DNA of 64,000 nt from Gilliamella bombi (GTDB taxonomy: Bacteria; Pseudomonadota; Gammaproteobacteria; Enterobacterales; Orbaceae), in assembly GCF_900103255.1 (NCBI RefSeq), contig NZ_FMWS01000014.1, positions 62,001-126,000 of the forward strand. Reading direction: 5' to 3'. A model generated the notes under the pieces. The model did no database searches and was not told the origin of the DNA. It was given only the letters and a program-made list of their open reading frames with translations. Positions 52,097 through 60,873 of the stretch are shown piece after piece. Numbering within the stretch: the stretch's first letter is position 1; each line of letters begins with the position of its first letter. The translations under genes were made by a program, and so were the position numbers.

Positions 52097-54247
52097 TTAT
52101 TTTGTAGCATTTTGTTCTTGTGCTGATTGAATTGCGGTTAATGCAATAGTGTAGACAATATCGTCAACTAATGCACCACGAGACAAATCATTCACAGGTT
52201 TACGCATGCCCTGTAGCATAGGACCAATCGAAACAAGATCAGCTGAACGTTGTACTGCTTTATATGTAGTATTACCTGTATTAAGATCAGGGAAAATAAA
52301 TACAGTAGCTTTACCTGCAACTTGTGAATTAGGCGCCTTTGATTTAGCTACATCAGGCATTACCGCTGCATCATATTGTAATGGGCCGTCAATCATTAGA
52401 TCAGGACGTTTTTCTTGAGCAATGCGAGTTGCTTCTTTCACTTTTTCAACATCAGCACCTTGACCAGAACTACCTGTTGAGTATGAGATCATCGCAACGC
52501 GAGGTTCAATACCAAAGGCGATTGCTGTATCAGCTGACTGAATGGCAATTTCGGCTAACTCTTGTGCGTTTGGATCTGGATTAATTGCACAGTCACCATA
52601 AATATATACTTGATCAGGCATTAACATAAAGAACACCGATGAAACAAGGGAACTGCCTGGTGCAGTTTTAATTAATTGTAACGGTGGACGAATAGTATTA
52701 GCGGTTGTATGTACAGCACCTGAAACTAAACCATCAACTTCATTAGCTTCAAGCATCATGGTACCCAATACGACATTATCAGCCAATTGCTCACGAGCAA
52801 TAACTTCAGTCATCCCTTTGTTTTTACGTAATTCAACTAGGCGAGGAACATATTTTTCACGGATATTTTCAGGATCAACGATCTCTACTCCTTGACCTAA
52901 AGTCACGCCTTGTGAAGCGGCAACTTTACGCACTTCGTCAGGATTACCAATAAGAACACATTTTGCAATGTTACGTTCAGCACAAATTGCAGCTGCTTTA
53001 ACTGTTCTTGGTTCGTCACCTTCTGGTAATACCACTACTTTTTTCGCATTACGTGCAAGTTCAGTTAATTGATAACGAAATGCAGGAGGAGACAAGCGAC
53101 GTGCAGAATTCACTACTTCATTTAATGATTTAATCCATTTAGCATCAATATGATCAGCTACATAATTTTGGGTGTTTTCCATACGTTCTTTATCGTCAGC
53201 AGGAATTTCTAAATTAAATTGTTGTAGACTAATTGATGTCTGGAAAGTGTTGGTTTTAACCGTAAATACAGGTAAACCAGTATCAAATGCTGGTTGGCAT
53301 AATTTTGCAATTTTATCGTCGATTTCATAACCACCAGTTAGGAGTACACCACCAATTGCCACACCATTCATTGCTGCTAAACTGATAGTAACTAACACAT
53401 CAGCACGATCAGCAGAAGTCACTAAAAGTGCATTTGGTTGTAGGTGGTTAATAATATTTGGTACGCTGCGAGAGCAGAAAGACACATGTTTAATACGACG
53501 ATTTTTAATACAACCTTCGTTAATGATTTTTGCATCAAAATGCTTAGCAATATCTATAGCACGACAAGCACTTAGATCAATATTCCAAGGAATACAACCA
53601 AGAACAGGCAATGGACTGTGTGCATTTAAATCATCGATAGTAATTTTCTTATCATCAAATTTAGGGGTATGATAAATTTCAGCAACATCAGGACGAGCAA
53701 GATTTTGCTCTTCAACTGGCGCATTGACTTTATTAACAATCACACCGACGATTTTATCATTTTTAATACCACCAAAGTTAGAACGAGCAATTTCAATACG
53801 ATCTCTAAGTTGTTCTGGCGTATCTTTGCCCATATTAACTACAAAAATAATTTCGGCGCCAAGAGTTTTAGCAATATTATTATTAAGTTCATTAGCAAAA
53901 GGATAATCAGATGTTGGCACAATACCTTCAACTAAAACAACATCAGCTCCTTTAGTATTTTCGGCATAAAGGGCAACGATTTCTTCCATTAACACATCTT
54001 GTTGATTTAAACCTAATAGGTTTTCAACATGGCTCATTTTAAGCGGTTTTAGTGTTGGAATTGATGTATTGTTGCTCACTAGGGTTGTGGTATTATCTGG
54101 CGCATCGCCACCAGCTCTTGGTTGCGCGACAGGTTTAAACACATTTAAATTAATACCTTGACGCTCCATAGCTCGAATAACGCCCAGACTCACACCTGTT
54201 AACCCGACATTAGTGCCAGTTGGGATGAGCATAATTGTACGAGACAT
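52097..54247 (-). CDS. pta: Phosphate acetyltransferase
   Basis: Pta makes acetyl phosphate from acetyl-CoA in the overflow and anaerobic acetate pathway. The 716-residue protein is the long enteric form (E. coli 714): N-terminal P-loop-like domain ([22 protein letters not shown]), a DRTGG middle domain, and the C-terminal catalytic domain from about residue 390 ([17 protein letters not shown], then [19 protein letters not shown]). It is downstream of ackA with a 66-base spacer holding a hairpin. Confidence 0.96.
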   Translation of the reverse strand: MSRTIMLIPTGTNVGLTGVSLGVIRAMERQGINLNVFKPVAQPRAGGDAPDNTTTLVSNNTSIPTLKPLKMSHVENLLGLNQQDVLMEEIVALYAENTKGADVVLVEGIVPTSDYPFANELNNNIAKTLGAEIIFVVNMGKDTPEQLRDRIEIARSNFGGIKNDKIVGVIVNKVNAPVEEQNLARPDVAEIYHTPKFDDKKITIDDLNAHSPLPVLGCIPWNIDLSACRAIDIAKHFDAKIINEGCIKNRRIKHVSFCSRSVPNIINHLQPNALLVTSADRADVLVTISLAAMNGVAIGGVLLTGGYEIDDKIAKLCQPAFDTGLPVFTVKTNTFQTSISLQQFNLEIPADDKERMENTQNYVADHIDAKWIKSLNEVVNSARRLSPPAFRYQLTELARNAKKVVVLPEGDEPRTVKAAAICAERNIAKCVLIGNPDEVRKVAASQGVTLGQGVEIVDPENIREKYVPRLVELRKNKGMTEVIAREQLADNVVLGTMMLEANEVDGLVSGAVHTTANTIRPPLQLIKTAPGSSLVSSVFFMLMPDQVYIYGDCAINPDPNAQELAEIAIQSADTAIAFGIEPRVAMISYSTGSSGQGADVEKVKEATRIAQEKRPDLMIDGPLQYDAAVMPDVAKSKAPNSQVAGKATVFIFPDLNTGNTTYKAVQRSADLVSIGPMLQGMRKPVNDLSRGALVDDIVYTIALTAIQSAQEQNATK

Positions 54248-54277
54248 AATTATTACCTCTTAAATCTTTATTGTATA

Positions 54278-54303
54278 AAAACAAACCGCCATTTAGGCGG
54301 TTT
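54278..54303 (-). terminator. Hairpin between ackA and pta
   Basis: AAACCGCC (54283-54290) pairs with GGCGGTTT (54296-54303). On the minus strand it is followed by TGTTTTT. It may end part of the ackA transcripts before pta. Confidence 0.7.
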
Positions 54304-54313
54304 TGAATATTTA

Positions 54314-55519
54314 TTAAGCAGTTAGACGCGCAGCATCTTGAGCAATGACAAGTTCTTCATTGGTTGGAATAACCATCGCAATAGCTGAACCATCTTTAGT
54401 AATTTTGCCACCCTTACCAAAACGAGCTGCAAGGTTACGTTCTTGATCAAGTTCAAAACCAAGAATACCTAATTTTTGTAATGCCATACGACGCACTTCT
54501 TCTGAGTTTTCACCGATACCTCCAGTAAACACGATAGCATCTAAACGACCATCTAAAAGCATAGCATAACCACCGATATATTTTACTAAGCGATGAACAA
54601 ACACATCTAAAGAGTTTTTAGCGTTTTCATCTGTTTCGTAATTATCGGTTACATAACGGCAGTCACTGCTCACCCCCGTTAAACCTAATAAACCAGACTT
54701 TTTGTTTAAAAGGTTATTAATATCAGCAACAGACATTTTTAAGTTATCATGTAAGAAGAACATAATCGCTGGATCGATATCACCACTACGTGTACCCATT
54801 ACCAAGCCTTCAAGCGGAGTTAAACCCATTGAAGTTTCAACACATTTACCATTTTTAACAGCTGTAATTGATGCGCCATTACCTAAATGACAAGTAATAA
54901 CATTAGTTTGGTCAACTGGTTTATTTAATAATTTAGCAGCTTCGCGACTAACATAATAATGGCTAGTGCCATGCGCACCATAACGACGAACACCGTGTTT
55001 AGTATAAAGTTCGTTTGGAAGAGCATATAGATAAGCTTCTTTTGGCATTGTTGTATGGAATGCAGTATCAAACACTGCAACGTTTTTAGTTTTTAGGTGT
55101 GGGAACGCAGCAAATGCTTCACGAATACCGATTAAATGTGCAGGATTATGTAACGGCGCAAAAGCAGATGCTTCTTCAATTCCTTTTAATACTGAATCAT
55201 CAATAACAACTGACTGGGTATATTTTTCGCCACCATGAACAATACGGTGACCAATCGATTTAATGCTATCTAATAATTCTGGCTTTTGTGGAAAGATGCT
55301 ATTAACAATAAAACGAATTGCTTCACTGTGTGCTGCACCAGCGCCTAAAGAAGCTTCGTTCTTAACACCATCAAGCTTCCACTTAATACGAGCATCAGGA
55401 AGATGAAAACATTCAGCTAAACCAGATAAAAACTCATCACCATTTTCAGGGTTTATAATGGCAAATTTTAATGATGAACTTCCGCAATTAAGAACAAGAG
55501 CGTTATTACTTGATGACAT
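54314..55519 (-). CDS. ackA: Acetate kinase
   Basis: AckA converts acetyl phosphate and ADP to acetate and ATP. The 401-residue protein from ATG 55519 (AGGAATT upstream) matches E. coli AckA (400); the upstream extension to 55558 is not conserved. Motifs: [16 protein letters not shown], the [10 protein letters not shown] region, DTAFHTTMP, and [14 protein letters not shown] with catalytic Arg and His, then [13 protein letters not shown]-type loop. It is upstream of pta. Confidence 0.97.
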   Translation of the reverse strand: MSSSNNALVLNCGSSSLKFAIINPENGDEFLSGLAECFHLPDARIKWKLDGVKNEASLGAGAAHSEAIRFIVNSIFPQKPELLDSIKSIGHRIVHGGEKYTQSVVIDDSVLKGIEEASAFAPLHNPAHLIGIREAFAAFPHLKTKNVAVFDTAFHTTMPKEAYLYALPNELYTKHGVRRYGAHGTSHYYVSREAAKLLNKPVDQTNVITCHLGNGASITAVKNGKCVETSMGLTPLEGLVMGTRSGDIDPAIMFFLHDNLKMSVADINNLLNKKSGLLGLTGVSSDCRYVTDNYETDENAKNSLDVFVHRLVKYIGGYAMLLDGRLDAIVFTGGIGENSEEVRRMALQKLGILGFELDQERNLAARFGKGGKITKDGSAIAMVIPTNEELVIAQDAARLTA

Positions 55520-55693
55520 AGTAATTCCTATAAATTGAATAATAAAGACATATACCAATCAAAATTGGTAACTCAACACATGATTTAAAATCAATGTGAC
55601 TACGCTAAGGTGACTTCTGATATCTTGTTTTTTGAGATAAAATAGAGAGAGTCCCCAATTTGAATGGCACTATTTTAAGACAATAAGAAGTGA

Positions 55694-56179
55694 ATGTCGA
55701 GGAATCACAATAATATGAATTTAATAACCACATTTAAAGCTGGTCAAAGGTATATGAAGCTTTGCCCAGTAGACAAACAATTAACACATTCATTTCCTGA
55801 ATTAAAAATTATTAACTACATAAAAACCGCAAATAAATACTTGCCTCCTATCATTATTGGCTTACTCTTTTGGCAGTATTTCATGCCGGCACAAATTGCT
55901 GTAACAATAATAACCATACTATTCACCTTAAGCATGCCTTTGCAAGGAATATTTTGGCTAGGAAAACGTGCTCTATCGCCCTTACCACTTAATTTAATTG
56001 ACTGTTATAACCAATTAAAAATAAAATTAATTGCTAAAAAAATTATTGCCGAAAAAAATAGTTTAGATGACAATAAATTAACATTTGAAGCATTTATGAA
56101 AATTATCAACCTAGCCAAATTACATTTAGGTGATTATTTCGGTCAAGACAATGATAGCTCAACTTATTATAAAGAATAA
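55694..56179 (+). CDS. yfbV: YfbV membrane protein (UPF0208)
   Basis: A 161-residue inner-membrane protein with two hydrophobic segments (residues about 48-65 and 68-90) and the conserved LGKRALSPLPLNL motif of the UPF0208/YfbV family. In E. coli yfbV sits divergent from ackA and affects chromosome organisation of the Ter region. The same position is kept here. The start may be ATG 55694 or ATG 55715. Confidence 0.87.
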   Translation: MSRNHNNMNLITTFKAGQRYMKLCPVDKQLTHSFPELKIINYIKTANKYLPPIIIGLLFWQYFMPAQIAVTIITILFTLSMPLQGIFWLGKRALSPLPLNLIDCYNQLKIKLIAKKIIAEKNSLDDNKLTFEAFMKIINLAKLHLGDYFGQDNDSSTYYKE

Positions 56180-56184
56180 TCACA

Positions 56185-56688
56185 ATGGCAAATTTACTCA
56201 CTATACTACAAAAACAAATTGACAAATTAGAACAGCAAATTAATTTAGCAAACGAGCAACTATTTCAAGAACCTTATTTTGACGAGCAACTATTTCAAAC
56301 TAATAAAGTTGTAACAGATAAAACGTTTTACCTTGAAAAAATCAAACAAACTTATCAAGTATTAGTTGCTAACATAAAATTAGAAAAAGTTGAACAAATA
56401 ACTTTTTTATCTGACAAGTTAGTTAACCAAATTGCAGCCCTAACGCGTGAACTAGCAACCCAAAACCTACGCAAAAAAGGGTTCCAAAATATTATTGCAG
56501 AAACCTTAGCCCAAAAACATATGCGTCACCTAGATTACTTGCGCCGACTACAAAATATGAAATACGAACTAGAGCTATCGCCCGAAATTATCAATCAAAG
56601 TAAAATCGCCGCAATTGATAACCGAATTTACCGCTGTGAACAAGCAATTAAAAAGATTGAATTTGAAATTGAGAATGATATCAATTAA
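56185..56688 (+). CDS. priC: Primosomal replication protein N'' (PriC)
   Basis: PriC loads the replicative helicase at stalled forks and contacts SSB. The 167-residue protein is strongly helical and coiled-coil-like, with the PriC family pattern: FYLEKIKQTYQVLVA, the HLDYLRRLQNMKYEL block and C-terminal IYRCEQAIKKIEFEIE. It follows yfbV by 5 bases. The family is divergent, so confidence is moderate to good. Confidence 0.78.
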   Translation: MANLLTILQKQIDKLEQQINLANEQLFQEPYFDEQLFQTNKVVTDKTFYLEKIKQTYQVLVANIKLEKVEQITFLSDKLVNQIAALTRELATQNLRKKGFQNIIAETLAQKHMRHLDYLRRLQNMKYELELSPEIINQSKIAAIDNRIYRCEQAIKKIEFEIENDIN

Positions 56689-56779
56689 TAAATTTCATAC
56701 TTTCCTAACTTTAATCTGATCTCATTCATTTGATTGAACAGTTTTATTTGGATTTATCCTATAGTTAATTTACGATTAA

Positions 56780-57112
56780 TCAATGCCCTGATACTTTTGA
56801 AAATAAATTAATAATCACAACACCAAACATAATAAACCCCATACCAACTAAAGCTGCAAAATCTAAAGTTTGTTTTAGAAAAACCCATGCAATTAAGCTT
56901 ATTAATACAATTCCAATTCCAGACCAGATAGCATAAGCAATACCTACGGGAATAGTTTTTAGTGCTAATGAGAGTAAATAAAACGAAGCGCTATAGCCCA
57001 CAATGGTAATGATGGAATAGATAAGATTGGTAAATCCATCAGATAGTTTTAATGAAGAAGTTGCAACAACTTCACAAATAATTGCAAAAAAAAGTAATAA
57101 ATATGAATTCAT
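56780..57112 (-). CDS. SMR-family multidrug/guanidinium-type exporter
   Basis: A 110-residue, four-helix small multidrug resistance transporter. Helix 1 carries the essential Glu14 ([20 protein letters not shown]), helix 3 has the [20 protein letters not shown] motif of the EmrE/QacE quaternary-ammonium class rather than the Gdx guanidinium class. It exports cationic compounds using the proton gradient as a dimer. No guanidine riboswitch was seen upstream. It stands alone beside the degraded toxin/immunity patch. Confidence 0.9.
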   Translation of the reverse strand: MNSYLLLFFAIICEVVATSSLKLSDGFTNLIYSIITIVGYSASFYLLSLALKTIPVGIAYAIWSGIGIVLISLIAWVFLKQTLDFAALVGMGFIMFGVVIINLFSKVSGH

Positions 57113-57460
57113 CTTAATACCTATAGTCGTTAAATAAAAAGCCGATTACCTAAAATTAATGTTGAAATCTTATAACCATCAATATCTAATTAACTGTTAA
57201 ACATTGATAGATGAAAAATATAGTTTTGCTTTGTTTTAATATCATTAATTGTGATGAAAAGGTAAAGATAGATAGCTATTAACGCTTGGAAAGGAAAAGC
57301 TTTATGATAGCTTAGGTTTCCATTTTAAAAAATAAATTATTAATTATTAATAAAAACGCATATCAAACCAACTCCACTATTCTATATAATAGCCATTATT
57401 ATACCTAAAAATAAGGCGCTTTGTAGTGCCAATAAATTCTGCACAAAAAATTTAGTAATT
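57113..57460. other. 348-base spacer upstream of the SMR gene
   Basis: It is AT-rich with no intact gene. I searched for the conserved ACGR loops of ykkC-type guanidine riboswitches and found no pair in hairpins. A promoter for the SMR gene must lie here but no hexamer pair stands out. Confidence 0.45.
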
Positions 57461-57844
57461 CTATAAATAATTTTGATATTTTAATTTTCTTATTATAGGT
57501 GTTAATGTAAAACAATCTGTTAATGGTGCACTATCTAATGCCCAGTAATTAATTAAATCCTCATAATCCTTATAATTGTTAAAAAGAATATTTAAAACCT
57601 TTTGAATAACTTTATCATTAGGGTTTAATCCCGAAGAAATTAAATCGTTACAAACATCAAGAGATAAAATCATTAATTCTTTTTTTTCTATTGAAGAATA
57701 TCCATTATATAGATATGCAAAAATATATTTATTTAACCAATATTTTGTTCTATATTGATCTGGTAACTCATAAGCCCAATCCTGAGTAAATCGATCGCCA
57801 TATGGCAAATTAAGGTCATCACATAATTTTTTAATTATTTGCAT
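57461..57844 (-). CDS. Probable immunity protein (orphan)
   Basis: A 127-residue soluble protein, rich in Leu, Tyr, Asn and Asp, with no signal peptide. It matches no family I can name. Its start at 57844 lies 15 bases after the stop of a truncated frame whose ending (57860-57952) resembles the C-terminus of polymorphic contact-dependent toxins. Immunity genes sit directly downstream of such toxins, so I infer it is the cognate immunity protein. An alternative is an unrelated helical protein. A GAGGATAAC motif precedes the ATG. Confidence 0.55.
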   Translation of the reverse strand: MQIIKKLCDDLNLPYGDRFTQDWAYELPDQYRTKYWLNKYIFAYLYNGYSSIEKKELMILSLDVCNDLISSGLNPNDKVIQKVLNILFNNYKDYEDLINYWALDSAPLTDCFTLTPIIRKLKYQNYL

Positions 57845-57859
57845 GTTATCCTCAAATTT

Positions 57860-57952
57860 TCAATTTAAAAATGATGAATTAAATGGAGTTGATATTCGTA
57901 CTGATGCACCAAATTTCACAACTGCTCTTGCCATATCAAGGGAAATATTATC
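57860..57952 (-). pseudogene. Toxin C-terminal remnant (30 residues)
   Basis: An open stretch bounded by stops encodes a 30-residue tail with MARAVVKFGASVRISTPFN near its end. Tails of this kind (ARAxVKFGxxVRISTPFN then a few residues and stop) resemble C-termini of polymorphic toxin proteins. It has no proper start, and the upstream frame is broken by a TGA at 57953-57955. It is followed at once by the orphan immunity-like gene. Confidence 0.5.
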
Positions 57953-57983
57953 TCACTAAGTAAATAGTCTCTTTTTTCTCTAC

Positions 57984-58155
57984 TCATATTTTTACTAGAT
58001 GACCATGATATTTAGTCAGCTTATCCAAATAGCGGATAATTATTGGTAAGCTGACCGCAATATCAATACCTAACACTTCACAATTAAAGCCATTTTATTA
58101 CATTGAATGTTCTGAAATGACGTTAATTTCTACTACCATCACTTATAAAATTCAT
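57984..58155 (-). pseudogene. IS3-family transposase (OrfB) remnant
   Basis: Two short frames read on the minus strand match the DDE transposase of IS3-family elements. One, with an in-frame stop, gives MNFISDGSRN then RHFRTFNVI (compare the usual RRFRTFNVIDD). The other, 57984-58094, gives NGFNCEVLGIDIAVSLP and IRYLDKLTKYHGH (compare FNREVLGID..SLP..RVIRxLDxLIxxxGxP). A frameshift separates them and a stop ends the match before the DNGPE motif. No terminal inverted repeats were located. This is a decayed fragment. Confidence 0.7.
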
Positions 58156-58237
58156 TGATTAACATTCACAGTACCTATAACTTTTTTAATGATTCAAGGT
58201 GGAATATGTATTATTTTAGAGGATAGTTACATAACAA

Positions 58238-59698
58238 TTAATCCAGACCTATTATCTTCCACCATAAAATTCCAACAGTAAATACGATAATTAGATTTAC
58301 AACACTACAAATAAACCCAACTTTCCACCAAGTTTTTACTGGTACAAAACCTTCGGCAAATAATAGTGGATTTCGAGCATTGGCAAACTGTGTAATTGAT
58401 CCAAAGTAGTTAGTACAAATAACCAACGCAAAAATTGCAGTTAGAGTTGGTACACCTAAGGCAATAGCGATCGATAGGAAAACGGGAAATAATGCAGCAA
58501 TATGAGCATTTCCACTTGCAAAGAAATAATGTAAATAAACATAGGCAACACACAAAATAACTAATACTAATACCCAACTGCTTTCACCTAAATGACCTTG
58601 TACAGCTCCACCTATTGTGTCCCCTAACCATTTTGTTACACCAAGTTTATTAACTTGCCCCGCCATCATAAGTAATGCCGCAAACCAAATTAATGTGTCC
58701 CAGGCAGCTTTTTCTCCTTTTATATCATCCCAGCTTAATACACCAGTTAAGATCAAAATAGTTAAGCCAATAAACGCAGTAGTTGTTGAATCAATACCGA
58801 AATTTTTACCAAAAATCCAAAGCGCTAACAAAAGTACAACAGTAACGCCCATAATGATTTCTTTAACAGTAATTACCCCCATTTTCTTTAATTCTTCAGC
58901 CGCTAATTCTGGCGCTTCTGGTGTTCTTTTTAATTCTGGATTAGTCAGAAAGTAAATCACCAAAGGTATCACAACGAATGAAACTAAACATGGCGCAATT
59001 GCTGCAACAAACCATTGGCCCCACCCTAATGTAATACTTAATGATGTTGTAACTAATTTAGCTGCTAATAAATTTCCTGTAAATGCCGTTAGAAACATTG
59101 CCGAGGTGATATCATTTACATGGCTAATAGTTAGCATTAAAAAAGTACCTATGCGATTTCTTGATTCATCCTTGGGATTGGATTTAAAATTGATTGCTAG
59201 TGCTTCCGCTATTGGATAAATAACGCCGCCAGCACGTGCTGTTGTACTTGGAATAGCTGGTGCCAATGCAATATCAGTAACGGATAAACCATAAGCAAGT
59301 CCTAAGGTATTTTTACCCAAAATTTTAACAAGATAATAGGCTATTCGTTTACTTAAACCTGTTTTGATAAAACCACGAGCGATCATAAAGGCAATAACAA
59401 TTAACCAAATAAGACTACTATTTAATTCGCTTAACGAGATTTTTATTGACTCAGTCGCTGTTGTTGCACCAGATGGTCTCAATACAGCAAAAACAGTAAT
59501 TGCTAATAGACCAATTGCGCCAATTGGCATTATTTCGGCAACAATACTGGCAATTGTTGCAACAAAAATGATGCTGGTTTGCCAACCCTCTTGACTAATA
59601 CCTTCAGGTGGAGATACAAACAACCAAAATATCGCTGAAATTACCACAATAACGATAAGTGGCAACCATTTTACTGGTGGTTTCTTTACTACGCTCAT
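58238..59698 (-). CDS. DASS-family dicarboxylate/anion carrier (CitT/TtdT-like)
   Basis: A 486-residue membrane protein with about twelve hydrophobic segments. The PAIPSTTARAGGVIYPIAEALA motif near residue 150 and the MLMAGQVNKLGV-type and FFASGNAHIAALFPVFLSIA motifs are those of the SLC13/DASS family, the CitT/TtdT/YbhI exchanger branch. These import citrate, tartrate, succinate or fumarate, often by antiport with succinate. It is third in line after the reductase and apbE genes, so fumarate or a related unsaturated dicarboxylate is a likely substrate and succinate the likely counter-ion (inference). Confidence 0.85.
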   Translation of the reverse strand: MSVVKKPPVKWLPLIVIVVISAIFWLFVSPPEGISQEGWQTSIIFVATIASIVAEIMPIGAIGLLAITVFAVLRPSGATTATESIKISLSELNSSLIWLIVIAFMIARGFIKTGLSKRIAYYLVKILGKNTLGLAYGLSVTDIALAPAIPSTTARAGGVIYPIAEALAINFKSNPKDESRNRIGTFLMLTISHVNDITSAMFLTAFTGNLLAAKLVTTSLSITLGWGQWFVAAIAPCLVSFVVIPLVIYFLTNPELKRTPEAPELAAEELKKMGVITVKEIIMGVTVVLLLALWIFGKNFGIDSTTTAFIGLTILILTGVLSWDDIKGEKAAWDTLIWFAALLMMAGQVNKLGVTKWLGDTIGGAVQGHLGESSWVLVLVILCVAYVYLHYFFASGNAHIAALFPVFLSIAIALGVPTLTAIFALVICTNYFGSITQFANARNPLLFAEGFVPVKTWWKVGFICSVVNLIIVFTVGILWWKIIGLD

Positions 59699-59878
59699 AA
59701 TATTTTCCTTTTTAACTTAAATATTATTTAATTTATAAGATTTAATTCAGTGACAATAATACTATTCTTTGTTTGGCTATTATTTATAATTGCTCATGTT
59801 TGTATAATTAAAAAAAATTCATAAAAAATAATAAAATTATATCGTTAACTAAAATCGCATTTATTGCAAATTGAATAA

Positions 59879-60853
59879 TTAATCTATTTTTATAGTGTAT
59901 TGAGTATCGGTTTTTTGAAAACTAAAGTTATCAGGATTTATTAATGCTATAGTTTTATTTTTTAGCAAAAATATGGCTGATAAATTTTGATTCTTTCGCA
60001 AATACGCCTTACTTTTCTCAATCCCCCATCCATAAAAAACAGTCGAATAAATATCGCCTTCTAATGAAGAATCTGAAATTATTGTCACACTTTCAAGTTC
60101 GTTGTCCAACGGATAGCCTGTTTTGGGATTAAATATGTGATGATAAAGTTTATTATTTTGCATAAAAAAGCGCTCATAAATTCCCGATGTGACAACTGAT
60201 TTATTTTTAACTTTAATAACGCCAGACAGCTCATCACTAATTGAAAACGGTTTTCTTAATCCTATATTCCAATAACCACTTTGTTCTGTTAAACACTCAC
60301 CTAAAGTTAATACATTTCCACCTAAGTTAATAATACCTTGATACACTTGATTTTCGAGTAAAACCAATTTGACAATATCAGCAATATACCCTTTAGCAAT
60401 TGCACCTAAATCAATTTCCATTCCAGTTTTTTTTAAAAAAACGGAATGTGTGTTTGTATCAAGTTCGACATTTTTAGGATCAATTAACAATAGTTGTTGT
60501 TTTATTAATTCAGCAGATGGTACTTGATAACCTTGGAAACCAATCTTCCAAAGCTTAACTAATGGGCCAATAGCAAAATTAAAGCAACTATTGAAATACA
60601 GACTGACTTTTTGAGCTTGTTCAATTAGGGAAAAAATAGGTCGACTCACTGTCACTGGGTGTTTACCCGCAGCTAAATTAATTGACATAACTTCTGAAAA
60701 TAGCCGGTTAACAGTCAATTTATCCTCAAGCATTTTTATAATTTGAAAAACAGTGTGTGCAACGGCTTCATTTGGCTCTAAAAGCGTTAATGACACCGTT
60801 GTTCCCATTAAAGTTTGAGAATATTCATATCTCGAACATACCATATTAAACAA
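59879..60853 (-). CDS. apbE: FAD:protein FMN transferase (ApbE family), cytoplasmic form
   Basis: ApbE attaches FMN covalently to a Ser/Thr in target proteins, using FAD. The 324-residue protein has the ApbE core: MGTTVSLTL, the FNFAIGPLVKLWKIG block, EIDLGAIAKGYIAD, INLGGNV, and HIFNPKTGYPLDN with the Mg-binding residues near the end. It has no signal peptide or lipobox, unlike periplasmic ApbE proteins, so it should act in the cytosol. It starts 20 bases after the reductase gene, which contains a flavinylation motif; it is therefore very likely the enzyme that loads that protein. Confidence 0.92.
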   Translation of the reverse strand: MFNMVCSRYEYSQTLMGTTVSLTLLEPNEAVAHTVFQIIKMLEDKLTVNRLFSEVMSINLAAGKHPVTVSRPIFSLIEQAQKVSLYFNSCFNFAIGPLVKLWKIGFQGYQVPSAELIKQQLLLIDPKNVELDTNTHSVFLKKTGMEIDLGAIAKGYIADIVKLVLLENQVYQGIINLGGNVLTLGECLTEQSGYWNIGLRKPFSISDELSGVIKVKNKSVVTSGIYERFFMQNNKLYHHIFNPKTGYPLDNELESVTIISDSSLEGDIYSTVFYGWGIEKSKAYLRKNQNLSAIFLLKNKTIALINPDNFSFQKTDTQYTIKID

Positions 60854-60873
60854 GCTCAGCTAGTTGTAATAAT

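Noticed and set aside
55590-55610. TGATTTAAAATCA near ackA as an FNR box
   Set aside because: The half-sites are spaced wrongly for TTGAT-N4-ATCAA; it is an AT-rich palindrome only.
57113-57460. Guanidine riboswitch upstream of the SMR exporter
   Set aside because: Paired hairpins with ACGR loops are absent, and the exporter itself looks like the quaternary-ammonium subtype.
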